Shown here: positions 9,082 through 18,825 of the stretch, piece by piece
How the letters are laid out: every line of letters begins with the position of its first letter
How positions within the stretch are numbered: position 1 is the first letter of the stretch
Assembly (NCBI GenBank): GCA_052034865.1
Contig: JBPOIC010000029.1
Span: 12,748-76,747 of the forward strand
Origin: JBPOIC01 sp052034865
Lineage (GTDB): Bacteria > UBA10199 > JADFYH01
Reading direction: 5' to 3'
Length of the DNA: 64,000 bases
Translations under genes and position numbers: made by a program
Notes under the pieces: model-generated
What the model was told of the DNA's origin: nothing
What the model saw: the letters and a program-made list of their open reading frames with translations, nothing else
Database searches by the model: none

Positions 9082-10209
9082 TTAAGGATTTACCGAATCC
9101 ACATACTGCGTTTTTCCTTCATTGATTTTTAAGATGACGATTTTTTTCTGGGCGTTTCGGTTGGCATCCATCGTAATTTCACCCGAGACTCCTGGGAAAT
9201 TTTTTGTTTGAGCCAGGGCATCCCGTATTTTGGCAGGATCTTCGGAATTGGCTGTACGAATGGCTTCAAATAAAATGCGGGCGGCATCGTAACCTAAGAC
9301 AGCCATGGCGTCCGGGGTTTCCCCATACCGGTTTTTGTATTTTTTGATAAAATCCTGAACGAGTGGATTCTGATCCTCCGGAGAATAGTGGTTTGTGTAG
9401 TACGACCCGTTCACGGCACTTTCGCCAATTTCCAGGGTTTTTGAAGAATCCCATCCATCGCCGCCCATGAAGGGAACCGTAATTCCCAGCTCGCGGGCTT
9501 GACGTGCGATCAGCCCAACTTCGGTATAGTATCCAGGCAGATAAATCCCGTCCGGATTTTTCTGTTTGATAGAAGTAAGCTGGGCACGAAATTCGGAATC
9601 TTTCTCCGAGTAAGATTCATCCGCAATAATTTCTCCCCCCAGCTCCCTGAAAGTTTTGATAAAAAAATCAGCAAGGCCAATGGAATAATCATTTTTAATG
9701 TCGCGCAGAATTGCAATGCGTTTGAGTTTGAGTTGGTTAAACGCAAAACGCGCCATGGCCATGCCCTGGAAAGAATCGATAAAGCAGGTGCGAAAAATAT
9801 AATCGCCGACTTCGGTGACTTTGGGATTGGTAGAGGCCGGGGAGATCATTGGAATTTTAGATCGCTGGCATTCCGGAGCAGCAACAAGGCTGCGGGCCGA
9901 TGCGACTTCACCGATAATCGCCTTCACCTGATCCTGCTGGATGAGTTTGAGGACCGCAGTTTTGGCTTCTTCGGTTTTTCCCTGATCATCTTCCGTGATG
10001 ATTTTGACTTTTTTCCCCAAAAGTCCGCCGGCGGCATTGATCTCATCAGTGGCAAGCATGACGCCATTGTCAGTGGATTTGCCGAAGGTTGCTGTTCCAC
10101 CGGTCAGACTTCCGAACTGACCAATCTTTAGGACATTTTCATTTCGCTCACAGGCTAAAAACGAAATCGCAAGCAGAGGAATGAATAAAAAAGAAAGAAG
10201 ACGTTTCAT
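9082..10209 (-). CDS. Branched-chain amino acid ABC transporter substrate-binding lipoprotein
   Basis: 375 residues, ATG 10209 with CAGGAG upstream. The N-terminus MKRLLSFLFIPLLAISFLAC looks like a lipoprotein signal (Cys20), although Phe at -3 is not ideal. The mature part follows the LivJ/LivK type I periplasmic-binding fold: KIGQFGSLTGGTATFGKS, DEINAAGGLLGKKVK, VKAIIGEVASARSL and PMISPAST. It delivers an amino acid, probably branched-chain, to the LivH permease encoded immediately downstream. The exact ligand cannot be read from sequence. Confidence 0.93.
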   Translation of the reverse strand: MKRLLSFLFIPLLAISFLACERNENVLKIGQFGSLTGGTATFGKSTDNGVMLATDEINAAGGLLGKKVKIITEDDQGKTEEAKTAVLKLIQQDQVKAIIGEVASARSLVAAPECQRSKIPMISPASTNPKVTEVGDYIFRTCFIDSFQGMAMARFAFNQLKLKRIAILRDIKNDYSIGLADFFIKTFRELGGEIIADESYSEKDSEFRAQLTSIKQKNPDGIYLPGYYTEVGLIARQARELGITVPFMGGDGWDSSKTLEIGESAVNGSYYTNHYSPEDQNPLVQDFIKKYKNRYGETPDAMAVLGYDAARILFEAIRTANSEDPAKIRDALAQTKNFPGVSGEITMDANRNAQKKIVILKINEGKTQYVDSVNP

Positions 10210-10310
10210 AAAATCTCCTGTTTAAATTTTTAAAATTTGCTTTCCATCGCCTGGAAAACTCCTTTTTCCCTCGCCGCTATCAGAGAAATCTCATCAATCC
10301 CAATTCTTCA

Positions 10311-11378
10311 TTAAAGAATTTTTGGCTGCTGCTGAGTCACGCAGTGGATAGCCCCCAAACCCCACACCAGATCCTGACAATTAATCCCAATGATCTTTCG
10401 ATCAGGAAAAACTCTTTGAAGAATTTGGATCGCCTTCTCATCCTGAGAATTTCCAAAAATGGGGGCCAGCACGACCCGATTGGCAATATAGAAATTGGCA
10501 TAAGAGGCCGGCAGGCGCTTGCCTTCATCATCCAGGATGGGATGGGGCATGGGAAGAGTCAGAATGTTGAAGGCTCGTCCGTCTTGATCCTTCATGAGTT
10601 TTAGGCGTTTCAGATTTTCCTGAAGCGGATGATGGTTTGGATCGGATGGATCTTCTTCTAGCGCAGTCAAAATCGTGTCCGGCCTCACAAATCGCGTGAT
10701 GTCATCAATATGACCATCGGTATCATCTCCGACAATCCCTTCGCCCAGCCACAAAATGTGACGGACTCCCAGAAACTTTTTCAGAACATTCTCTATTTCC
10801 TTTTGGCTTAACTGCGGGTTGCGGTTTTTGTTCAGCAGACACTGCTCGGTGGTAAGAAGCGTTCCACGTCCGTTGACGTCGATCGATCCGCCTTCCAGGA
10901 CAAACCCAGGCTCAAGGAGCGGTAGATCTAGAAGTGGAGCGATTTTTTGAGGGATGATGTCGTCAGGGAGAAGAGCTTCATATTTTTTTCCCCAGGCATT
11001 AAAAATCCAGTCCGTCATCAATAAGGGGGAAGTTGTCTTGTTGTCGTCAACCCGCTTTAAAAAAATGGGGCCGTAATCGCGGATCCAGGCGTCGACCGTC
11101 GGAATCGAATGAATGAGAAGATTCTCGGTCTTAACTTTTCGACCCTGTAATTTTTTCTGAACTTCCTGATGGGCCGTTTCATCATTCACCAAAAGGTGTA
11201 CCTGTTCGTGAGGGGTCAGGGCCTCGATCATCTGGACAAAAACTTCCTGAGCCTTGGGCACTCGGTTGGGCCAGGTGATGGGATCTTTTGGCCAGGAAAG
11301 CCATGTGGCCTGATGTGGTTCCCATTCGGCGGGCATGGCGAAATCGGTTGGGATGAGAGAAGGTTTGGAATGGGTCAT
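10311..11378 (-). CDS. aguA: Agmatine deiminase
   Basis: 355 residues of the agmatine deiminase (Porphyromonas-type PAD) family, which hydrolyses agmatine to N-carbamoylputrescine and ammonia. Diagnostic segments are PAEWEPHQATWLSWP at the N-terminus, DAWIRDYGPIF, GGSIDVNGRGTLLTTEQCLLN and DTDGHIDD. The nucleophile is Cys346 in AIHCVTQQQP near the C-terminus. The next gene downstream on the minus strand is livK; the gene upstream encodes the following pathway enzyme AguB, 69 bases away, so both probably share a promoter before aguB. This gives a putrescine route from arginine-derived agmatine. Confidence 0.95.
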   Translation of the reverse strand: MTHSKPSLIPTDFAMPAEWEPHQATWLSWPKDPITWPNRVPKAQEVFVQMIEALTPHEQVHLLVNDETAHQEVQKKLQGRKVKTENLLIHSIPTVDAWIRDYGPIFLKRVDDNKTTSPLLMTDWIFNAWGKKYEALLPDDIIPQKIAPLLDLPLLEPGFVLEGGSIDVNGRGTLLTTEQCLLNKNRNPQLSQKEIENVLKKFLGVRHILWLGEGIVGDDTDGHIDDITRFVRPDTILTALEEDPSDPNHHPLQENLKRLKLMKDQDGRAFNILTLPMPHPILDDEGKRLPASYANFYIANRVVLAPIFGNSQDEKAIQILQRVFPDRKIIGINCQDLVWGLGAIHCVTQQQPKIL

Positions 11379-11447
11379 GAGTGGGTCTCAGATTGTTTTC
11401 TTAGAGGAGAGCTTTTGCATGAGTTAAATCCGGGAAATGACAGGGTC

Positions 11448-12311
11448 TTATTTCTCCAACCGATAAGCCTCATCCCGACGACAGGTTAAAAAAGGCCAAT
11501 CTTTTCTCACTTCTTCAATACGGTCTAAATCGCAAGCGACAATCAAGTTTTCCTCAAGCTCATGCGAGGCCATTTGAAGTACGCGTCCTAAAGGATCGCT
11601 CACAAAAGATCCTCCCCAAAATTTTAGATGATCTTCCGTGCCGATCCGGTTGATAGCAGCTACAAAAACGGTATTGGAGATCGCATGCCCTCTCTGAACA
11701 GTCACCCAGGCATCGTATTCGGCCCGACCCAGCTCAGGGTTTCCACCAACCTGCCATCCAATGGCTGTCGGATAAAAAAGAATCTCGGCACCTTGAAGGG
11801 CCAGGGCCCTAGCGCCTTCGGGATACCACTGGTCCCAACAGATCTGGACGCCGATTTTGGCGTAGCGGGTCTGAAAGGGTTTGATCCCCAGATCGCCGGG
11901 TTTGAAATAATACATTTCAGAATAATAATTGCGCGGGTCATTCGGGATATGAACCTTGCGGTATTTTCCCAGGTAGGATCCATCGGCATCAATGACAGCG
12001 GCGGTGTTGTAAAAATGAGTTTGATCCTTCTCGAATAAAGAAGCGATCAGCACAATTTTTTTATCGCGGGCAAGTTTTGAAAACGCTTCTGTCGTTTCTC
12101 CCGGAACGGCTTCGGCCAGTTTGAAAAAAACCGGATCATCGGATTGGCAAAAATATGGAGATTTGAAAAGCTCCTGCACCGAGATGATTTGAGCCCCTTT
12201 GTCTGCAGCATCGGCGATGCGCTCGAGGGTTCTCGTCAGGTTTTTTTCCGGAGGATCAAAACCTGTTGTCTGAATGAGACCGAGGGTGACTGTTTTTTGG
12301 GGATGATTCAT
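11448..12311 (-). CDS. aguB: N-carbamoylputrescine amidase
   Basis: Nitrilase-superfamily enzyme converting N-carbamoylputrescine to putrescine, CO2 and ammonia. Start set at ATG 12311, which has TGGAG upstream; a GTG four codons earlier overlaps that site. The 287-residue protein has the Glu-Lys-Cys triad: Glu47 (SVQELFKS), Lys119 (YRKVHIP) and Cys158 (VQICWDQWYPE). The CWDQWYPE form is characteristic of AguB rather than other nitrilases, and the linkage with aguA confirms it. Confidence 0.95.
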   Translation of the reverse strand: MNHPQKTVTLGLIQTTGFDPPEKNLTRTLERIADAADKGAQIISVQELFKSPYFCQSDDPVFFKLAEAVPGETTEAFSKLARDKKIVLIASLFEKDQTHFYNTAAVIDADGSYLGKYRKVHIPNDPRNYYSEMYYFKPGDLGIKPFQTRYAKIGVQICWDQWYPEGARALALQGAEILFYPTAIGWQVGGNPELGRAEYDAWVTVQRGHAISNTVFVAAINRIGTEDHLKFWGGSFVSDPLGRVLQMASHELEENLIVACDLDRIEEVRKDWPFLTCRRDEAYRLEK

Positions 12312-12456
12312 GTTGCTCTCCACGTTTCAAAAAAGGGCCCTCACGGGAGGGTTTTTAAATCACTTAACAAATGTGGGTACCGGTTAAAATCAATTGACTG
12401 AATATTCCAGTATAAAATTCGATGAGTCGAAAATCGGACTTCATTTTGATGCGTGC

Positions 12457-13269
12457 TCAATATTTCCCATCGCTGATTGGTCTGGAGTAAACATCTTCCC
12501 TTCTGGCCTTAAAAACAGGAAAGGATCCGCGGATTTTTTCCACTTCGCCTAAATCGATCGTCACCTGCAAAACTCCCGGATGCTCATCCATTTCTCCCAA
12601 AGAATTTCCCCAAGGATCAAAAACACTTGAACGTCCTCCATATAAAATTCCTTCCGGATTTTTTCCAACCTTGTTTGTGCTCACGACATAGACAAGATTC
12701 TCGATGGCGCGTGCTTTTAGCAAGCTCAGATAATGATCGATGCGGGCTTTGGGCCAGGCGGATGGGATGAGAAGAACCTGGGCCCCTCCTAAAATTTCAG
12801 CACGCAAAAGCTCCGGAAATCTTATGTCATAGCAGATCGCCAGTCCCAACTTTCCAAGATCTGTCGATGCCACAACGGCCCTGTCGCCCGAGTGAAATTT
12901 CTTATCCTCATCTCCCATCTGAAAAAGATGAACCTTACGATAAGTAGCCGTGATTTTTCCTTCAGGTGAAATCAACTGGGCACTGTTGTGGAATCTTCCA
13001 TCTTCTTGCTCCAGGCAGGAGCCCAACACATGAGTGCGCTCGGTTTGTGCAAACTTTTGAAGTGCATCGATGAAATGTCGCGTTTGCTGAAGAATTTCTT
13101 CGCTGTTTTCAAGCTGAAATCCTGAAAGCCACATCTCGGGAAGCATGATAAGATCGACGGGTTTTTGGAGGGTTTGAGCGTGTTTTAAAAATTCCTGGTA
13201 AGTTCTTTCTGGATCCTTTTCATAGGTTTTAAGCTGAATGAGGGCTAAATGAATTTGAGATGAGCTCAT
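12457..13269 (-). CDS. Nitrilase-superfamily amidase (omega-amidase-like)
   Basis: Start taken at ATG 13269 because AAGGAAA stands 8 bases upstream; an ATG nine codons earlier lacks such a site. The 270-residue protein has the nitrilase triad Glu45 (LPEMW), Lys112 (YRKVHLF) and Cys146 (LAICYDIRFPEL). The CYDIRFPE signature is shared by omega-amidases (deamidating 2-oxoglutaramate or 2-oxosuccinamate) and YafV/Nit2-like proteins. Substrate is not certain. It follows aguB's promoter side on the same strand, 145 bases upstream of aguB, so joint regulation is possible but a role in polyamine metabolism is unproven. Confidence 0.85.
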   Translation of the reverse strand: MSSSQIHLALIQLKTYEKDPERTYQEFLKHAQTLQKPVDLIMLPEMWLSGFQLENSEEILQQTRHFIDALQKFAQTERTHVLGSCLEQEDGRFHNSAQLISPEGKITATYRKVHLFQMGDEDKKFHSGDRAVVASTDLGKLGLAICYDIRFPELLRAEILGGAQVLLIPSAWPKARIDHYLSLLKARAIENLVYVVSTNKVGKNPEGILYGGRSSVFDPWGNSLGEMDEHPGVLQVTIDLGEVEKIRGSFPVFKARREDVYSRPISDGKY

Positions 13270-13491
13270 AAAAGTTTCCTTAATGATTGGTTCCATGAGG
13301 AAATATAAGATTGAGTAATCAGATGGCTTTTCAAAATTATTCTTGATTAAGAATTATTAAACATAATAAATACTGCTCACCTAAAATTCATTGAGGGCGA
13401 TTTTTTCATCTTTCTCCCAACAGAAGGACAGGTCTTTTTCTATTTAAGCTTTTATACACTCATTTATTCACAATTTAAGGAGGATTTTCCT

Positions 13492-13938
13492 ATGTTGAAA
13501 AGTAAATCGGTTGCCTTAGTGGCTGCACTCATTCTGGTCGCTTCTTTTGGAGCTGCCTGCAAGAAAAAAGGTCCCACAGGGGGTGGGGTGGATACAACTC
13601 CCATAGCCAAGCTTAAAAGAATCAACTTTGATTTCGATAAATACAATGTGCGCACCGATGCGGTTCCTGCCTTAAAAGAAAATGCGGGCTGGCTTAAAGA
13701 GAATGCCAATGTGAAAATCATCGTGGAAGGTCACTGTGATGAAAGAGGAACCAACGAATATAATATGGCTCTCGGTGAAAGACGTGCGAACTCTGCCAAG
13801 AATTACCTTGTCAATTTAGGGGTTGGTGCAGATCGTGTTTCTACCGTCAGCTTCGGTGAGGAAAGACCTCTCGATTCTGGTCATGATGAAGGTGCCTGGG
13901 CACAGAACCGACGCGCAGAATTTGTCGGCCGCAAGTAA
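13492..13938 (+). CDS. pal: Peptidoglycan-associated lipoprotein Pal
   Basis: 148 residues behind an excellent ribosome binding site (AAGGAGG, 13479-13485). Lipoprotein signal MLKSKSVALVAALILVASFGAAC with lipidated Cys23. After a Lys/Gly linker comes an OmpA-like peptidoglycan-binding domain: INFDFDKYNVR, VEGHCDERGTNEYNMALGERRA, SFGEERP and NRRAEFV. It anchors the outer membrane to peptidoglycan within the Tol-Pal system. cpoB follows on the same strand but is separated by a terminator and a long inverted repeat. tolQRAB are not in the window. Confidence 0.95.
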   Translation: MLKSKSVALVAALILVASFGAACKKKGPTGGGVDTTPIAKLKRINFDFDKYNVRTDAVPALKENAGWLKENANVKIIVEGHCDERGTNEYNMALGERRANSAKNYLVNLGVGADRVSTVSFGEERPLDSGHDEGAWAQNRRAEFVGRK

Positions 13939-13971
13939 TTTTCCTCTGGCCTGGATTTATTTTGGCTTTAG

Positions 13972-14021
13972 AAAACCACAGCAAAAATGGATTAATCACC
14001 ATTGAGCTGTGGTTTTTTTTT
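13972..14021 (+). terminator. Rho-independent terminator after pal
   Basis: 10-bp perfect stem AAACCACAGC (13973-13982) with GCTGTGGTTT (14006-14015), a 23-base loop, then a run of T. It separates pal from the downstream repeat element and cpoB. Confidence 0.85.
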
Positions 14022-14114
14022 GACTCTCGCATTCAGCAAATCCATAGAATGAAGGGGCTTCAGTCCTCTTGCACTTCAGAAGCCGTGCTCTTCCAATCGA
14101 GATCCCATTTCTTG

Positions 14115-14271
14115 CTTAGAGCATGTTTATAAAGCTGCTGCGCGATCTGCTGGTCTTAAGTTGTGCGCCTTAAAAAATCCTCACGTATTTATATAAGATA
14201 CGTTTAGATTTTTAAGGCCCCGCGCGCCTTGCCATCCGGCAGCTCGCTACGCCTTCTAAACATGCTCTAAG
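14115..14271. repeat. Long inverted-repeat element, copy 1 (157 bp)
   Basis: Outer arms CTTAGAGCATGTTTA (14115-14129) and TAAACATGCTCTAAG (14257-14271) are perfect complements. A second nested pair, GCCTTAAAAAATC near 14167 and GATTTTTAAGGC near 14207, surrounds an AT-rich centre. Both half-sequences resemble the shorter element at 29937-30008, so this is a dispersed repeat family (MITE- or REP-like) rather than a simple terminator. No coding capacity. Confidence 0.85.
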
Positions 14272-14323
14272 AGGAGTTTGAGTAATTTTTGAAAATTCCA
14301 ATCATTTCGTTGCAGGAGATCTT

Positions 14324-15271
14324 ATGAACCGAATTTTTATCCGTATTTTTGTCCTTTTTTGTGCTTTTGAGCTTGTTTCGGTATCTTCAGTCTGGGCAGC
14401 AGGAGAGATCGATCAGCTCAAAAGTGAGGTTCAGTATTTAAAAGGAAATGTCGAAAATACCAATGCCCAGCTGGCAGAGGCCCTCAACCGTTTGGCTCAA
14501 ATGCAGCAGGAATTTGCTTCGGTGCGCGGGGCTCTGGAGAGCAGCAATCACTATGCAGAGGAACAGACTCGAGCCTTACGAGAGTACGATCAGCGTATCT
14601 CAGCGCTGGAAGACAAGATCAGCATTTTGATGAATTTGCTCAAGGAAGTACGAGACGGTTCGGCAAGTCCGAAAACCCTCGCGGCCGACGAAGTTCAAAC
14701 GCGTGAATTCCAACGCCTGCTCGATCTGATCAATGCGGAAGATTACAACAAGGCCCTTGCTGGATTTCAGGCCTTTGCCCAGAAATATCCCAAAAGTCCT
14801 TTGAGTGACAGTGTTCAGTACTGGACGGCCGAATGTTTTTACAGTTTAAACGATCTTAAAAAAGCGATTGGAGAATATCAGGTTCTGATCCAGAAATTTC
14901 CTGCGTCTCCCAAGGTCAAACAGGCCCTGCTCAAACAGGGCTACGCGTTTTTCGGATTGAGAATGTATCCGGAAGCCCGACCCTTTTTAGAAAAAGTCGT
15001 CGCCAGCTATCCAAATACCCTCGAATCTTCCAAGGCCCTGGCCAAGCTCAAGGAGATCGATCGTATCCAGGCCACTCTTCCTCCCGAATCGGCACCGGGT
15101 GTTGCTCCCACGCCTCCCTCTTCGCCGACGTTTCCTCCTGTTTCTTCGGTCAATCCCATTTCTCCTTCTCCTTCTGCTTCTACAATTGCTCCAGCTCCGG
15201 CACCAGCTCGGTCTTCTGCTCCTACGCAAACTACTCCCCGCAAACCGGTATCAGGCGGGATGTATGATTAA
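14324..15271 (+). CDS. cpoB: Cell-division coordinator CpoB (YbgF), Tol-Pal accessory protein
   Basis: 315 residues; ATG 14324 follows AGGAGA. Signal peptide 1-26 (ending SVWAAG). Residues ~27-115 form the trimerising coiled coil (DQLKSEVQYLKGNVEN onward). Residues ~125-250 carry three TPR units with the CpoB pattern: NAEDYNKALAGFQAFAQKYPKSP, YSLNDLKKAIGEYQVLIQKFP and MYPEARPFLEKVVASYP. An unusual Pro/Ser/Thr-rich tail of ~60 residues follows, probably disordered. The family coordinates peptidoglycan synthesis with outer-membrane constriction; pal upstream supports this. Confidence 0.92.
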   Translation: MNRIFIRIFVLFCAFELVSVSSVWAAGEIDQLKSEVQYLKGNVENTNAQLAEALNRLAQMQQEFASVRGALESSNHYAEEQTRALREYDQRISALEDKISILMNLLKEVRDGSASPKTLAADEVQTREFQRLLDLINAEDYNKALAGFQAFAQKYPKSPLSDSVQYWTAECFYSLNDLKKAIGEYQVLIQKFPASPKVKQALLKQGYAFFGLRMYPEARPFLEKVVASYPNTLESSKALAKLKEIDRIQATLPPESAPGVAPTPPSSPTFPPVSSVNPISPSPSASTIAPAPAPARSSAPTQTTPRKPVSGGMYD

Positions 15272-15284
15272 TTTCTAAGTTACT

Positions 15285-18200
15285 ATGTCCTTCGATCACC
15301 TCCTTGGCTCTCTTATTAATAGCAATCTTACCTCTCAAGTTCTGACGGGCTTAACCCCGTCGTCTGCGGCTTATTTGCTCGCCAGGTTTTTTCAGAAAAC
15401 ACAAAAAACCCTTGCCCTCATCGCACCCACGACAACCGAAGCAGAATTATTGCGCGAGGATTTGAACTTCTTTTTGGGTAAGCAGGCCCCTGTTCTTTAT
15501 TTTCCGAATCTGGATGTCTTGCCTTATTTTCAGCTTTCTCCACATCCTGATCTTCTGACCGAGCGTCTGGGATGTCTTTTTGAGATGAGCTCTTCCAGAA
15601 AACCGGCGGTAATCATCTCCTCCCATTCGGCGACCTTACGCAGGCTTCCCCCCAAAACGATTTTTCAGACTTATACGGACTATCTGGTAAGCAAAGAAGA
15701 AATCGATCGGGAGCAGTTTCTCTCCAAACTTGTCGAGGCGGGATATCTTTCGGTTCCCCTGGTGGAAGATGCCGGAACCTTTTCGGTGCGAGGTGGAATT
15801 CTCGATGTCTTTCCTCCGCATTCTCAATATCCGTATCGCGTTGAGCTCTTTGGCGATCTCGTTGAATCCATCCGCCTGTTTGAGCCAAGCACGCAGCGCA
15901 GTTTGCAGGAAGTGGAGGAGTTGGTGCTTCTTCCATCGCGCGAGGTCATCCTCAACGAAAAAACCATTGCTCTCGCCATTTCCCGTTTGCGCCCTGTTTT
16001 TGATGACTGGGGACTTTCCAAATCGGAGCGGGAAGAGATTTTAACTCCGCTTAAAAACCGGCTTCCCTTTCCGGGCCTGGAAAGTTTTTTGCCTTATTTC
16101 TATGATCAAACGGCCTCGTTTTATGATTATCTGAAACCGGACGCCTCGGTGTTTTATCTCGATCCAGAGGCTGCCTCTCCGCATGAAACAAAGCTGAAGG
16201 AAGAACTTGTCGATGCCCGCCAGCACGCAACCAGTCCGGAAAGAATTGTTCCGGTCGATGCGATGTATTTTTCATCCGAAGAGCTTTTGCAAAAGAGTAA
16301 ATCCTTTCGATGCTTCACTCTGGAAGCTTTTTTGTCTCCATCCTCCGAAAAGACGATTTCTGTTTTTAAAACCGAAACCAATGAAATCCTAAGAACAAAA
16401 ATTCTTCCACCTTCCAGTGGCGGGAAAATGCTCGAGCCTCTTGCCTTGCATTTTCGCGAACAGATCGAGCTCGGCAGCAGGCTCATTTTGGTTGCAGGAA
16501 GCGAATCTCAATATTTACGACTCAAGGATCTGCTTTCGCGTCTGGATCTCAATCTCCATGAGACGGCTCTTGCGCCTATTTCTCTTTTATCTTCCGATCC
16601 TGGAAGGATTTATCTCACGCAAGGTCATCTTTCTCAGGGTTTTCAAATCGCAGGAGACGGATTTTATTTCGTTACCGACGAGGAAATTTTCGGATCCAAA
16701 ACTCGCCGGATACGAAAAGCTCCAACGGTTTCCACAATTTTCAATACTTTTGAAGATCTCAAGGCCGGCGATACGATCGTTCACCAGGATCATGGCATCG
16801 GTCTGTTTAAGGGGCTGACAGCACTTAAGCTGGGAGAAGTGGGAGGAGAGTTTTTGCTCCTGGAATATCTGGGAGGCGATAAACTCTACTTGCCGGTTTA
16901 CAGGCTTCATCTCATTCAGCGCTATTCGGGAGATGAAGGCTACGTGCCTGAGCTCGATCGCCTGGGAGGGACCCAGTGGCTGAAGACTCAGGAGAAAGTG
17001 AAAAAAACGGTCCGCACGATTGCGGGAGAGATCCTCAAGGTCTGTGCGGCGAGGGCTACCGAGAGACGGGTTCCGTATTCCATGACAATGGATTTGTTTG
17101 AAGAGTTTGAAGCCACTTTTCCTTATGAAGAAACCATCGATCAAGAAAACGCTATTCATGACGTTTTAAAAGATCTCGAAAAGGATCGACCGATGGATCG
17201 GCTGGTCTGTGGTGACGTCGGCTTTGGAAAAACCGAAGTCGCTTTGCGTGCTGCTTTCATTGCGGCTATGGATGGCAAACAGGTAGCGGTTTTGGTCCCC
17301 ACAACGATTCTGGCCTTTCAGCATTTTGAAACCTTTCAGAAACGTCTGAAACACTTTGGACTTAAGGTTGAAATGCTTTCGCGATTTAGAAATCCGAAAG
17401 AACAGAAAGAAATTATTGACCGGTTGGGAAAAGGAGAGATCGATGTGGTGGTTGGAACTCATCGACTTTTACAGGCCAGGATGCCGTTTAAAAACCTAGG
17501 TCTTTTAGTCATCGATGAAGAACATCGCTTCGGAGTCATCCAGAAAGAAAAGATCAAAAAATTGAAAAACAGGGTTGATGTCCTGACTCTCACCGCCACT
17601 CCCATTCCGCGTACGCTCAATATCTCCTTATTCGGTATCCGCGATCTTTCGGTCATCAATACGCCCCCGCCCGATCGGATGGCCGTACGAACCTACGTCG
17701 CTCATTTTGATGAAACCCTGATCCGCGATGCCATCCTGCGCGAGTTTCATCGAGGGGGTCAGGTATTCTTCGTTCACAACCGCGTGCAAACCATTCAGGA
17801 GATGGTCAATCGGCTCAGACTCCTTGTTCCCGAGGCAAATATTTCTGTCGCTCATGGTCAGATGGAAGATGAAGAGCTTGAAGAAGCGATGCTTCAGTTT
17901 CTGCAAAAAAAATCCAACCTGCTTTTATCGACGGCCATTGTCGAATCAGGACTGGATTTTCCTTCAGCGAACACCATTCTCATCAATCGTGCCGATACCT
18001 TCGGTTTGGCTCAGCTCTATCAGCTCCGTGGACGCGTGGGGCGCTCCAACCTGCGCGCTTTTTGCTATCTCCTCACGCCTCCCGAAGTCGCAATCACGCC
18101 TGAAGCGCGCACTCGCCTGAACGTTTTGCAACGTTTTACCGAACTTGGCAGTGGATTCAAAATTGCCGCTCACGATATGGAAATCCGCGGAGCAGGAAAT

Positions 18201-18761
18201 CTTTTGGGAGTTCAGCAGCACGGCAATATCACCGCGGTGGGTTATGAAATGTATCTGCGGCTTTTGGAGCAGGCGATTCAGGAACTGAAAGGAGAGATTA
18301 AAGAAATCGAAGTGGATCCGGAACTGAATTTCAAGGTTCCCGCTTCGCTCCCGGAAACCTATGTACCTGAACCCTCCTTGCGTTTGGGTCTTTATAAAAG
18401 GATTTCCCAGGCCACGGATGCACAAGGCCTCGATGAGCTCAAAGAAGAAATTAACGATCGATTTGGTCCGTTACCCGATCCTGCAAATCATTTGCTGATG
18501 CTCATGCGCATTCGGCTGTTGGCGAAACGTTTGCTGATTGAATCCATCCATCAGGAACAGGCCCGCATGATCTATAAGTTTCATCCCAAGACCGCGCTCT
18601 CTCCAGAAATTCTGCTTAAAAAAATGAAGAAAGATCCAAAAAACTATCAACTCACTCAAGATTTTAAATGGATCACGCCTCAAAAAGAATCTTTCCCCGA
18701 AAAAATTCTCGAGCAGGTTTGGCAGCTTCTTTCAGAGCTTGATGCTCAGATTTCAGGATGA
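15285..18761 (+). CDS. mfd: Transcription-repair coupling factor Mfd
   Basis: 1,158 residues, full length for Mfd. The N-terminal UvrB-like module (~1-330) includes YFPNLDVLPYFQLSPHPDL and EDAGTFSVRGGILDVFPP. A CarD-like RNA-polymerase-interacting domain (~490-560) contains DTIVHQDHGIGLFKGL. The superfamily 2 translocase (~600-1000) has Walker A GDVGFGKTEVA, Walker B DEEHRFG, TATPIPRTL and QLRGRVGRS; the C-terminal TRCF domain follows. It removes stalled RNA polymerase and recruits UvrA. It starts 13 bases after cpoB ends, with a weak ribosome binding site, so the two are probably co-transcribed. Confidence 0.98.
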   Translation: MSFDHLLGSLINSNLTSQVLTGLTPSSAAYLLARFFQKTQKTLALIAPTTTEAELLREDLNFFLGKQAPVLYFPNLDVLPYFQLSPHPDLLTERLGCLFEMSSSRKPAVIISSHSATLRRLPPKTIFQTYTDYLVSKEEIDREQFLSKLVEAGYLSVPLVEDAGTFSVRGGILDVFPPHSQYPYRVELFGDLVESIRLFEPSTQRSLQEVEELVLLPSREVILNEKTIALAISRLRPVFDDWGLSKSEREEILTPLKNRLPFPGLESFLPYFYDQTASFYDYLKPDASVFYLDPEAASPHETKLKEELVDARQHATSPERIVPVDAMYFSSEELLQKSKSFRCFTLEAFLSPSSEKTISVFKTETNEILRTKILPPSSGGKMLEPLALHFREQIELGSRLILVAGSESQYLRLKDLLSRLDLNLHETALAPISLLSSDPGRIYLTQGHLSQGFQIAGDGFYFVTDEEIFGSKTRRIRKAPTVSTIFNTFEDLKAGDTIVHQDHGIGLFKGLTALKLGEVGGEFLLLEYLGGDKLYLPVYRLHLIQRYSGDEGYVPELDRLGGTQWLKTQEKVKKTVRTIAGEILKVCAARATERRVPYSMTMDLFEEFEATFPYEETIDQENAIHDVLKDLEKDRPMDRLVCGDVGFGKTEVALRAAFIAAMDGKQVAVLVPTTILAFQHFETFQKRLKHFGLKVEMLSRFRNPKEQKEIIDRLGKGEIDVVVGTHRLLQARMPFKNLGLLVIDEEHRFGVIQKEKIKKLKNRVDVLTLTATPIPRTLNISLFGIRDLSVINTPPPDRMAVRTYVAHFDETLIRDAILREFHRGGQVFFVHNRVQTIQEMVNRLRLLVPEANISVAHGQMEDEELEEAMLQFLQKKSNLLLSTAIVESGLDFPSANTILINRADTFGLAQLYQLRGRVGRSNLRAFCYLLTPPEVAITPEARTRLNVLQRFTELGSGFKIAAHDMEIRGAGNLLGVQQHGNITAVGYEMYLRLLEQAIQELKGEIKEIEVDPELNFKVPASLPETYVPEPSLRLGLYKRISQATDAQGLDELKEEINDRFGPLPDPANHLLMLMRIRLLAKRLLIESIHQEQARMIYKFHPKTALSPEILLKKMKKDPKNYQLTQDFKWITPQKESFPEKILEQVWQLLSELDAQISG

Positions 18762-18825
18762 ATGGGTTTTCGGGCAGGACTTTCGTTTCGGACAGGAGGT
18801 TTTGCCTTCAGACTTACCGAAGGCG

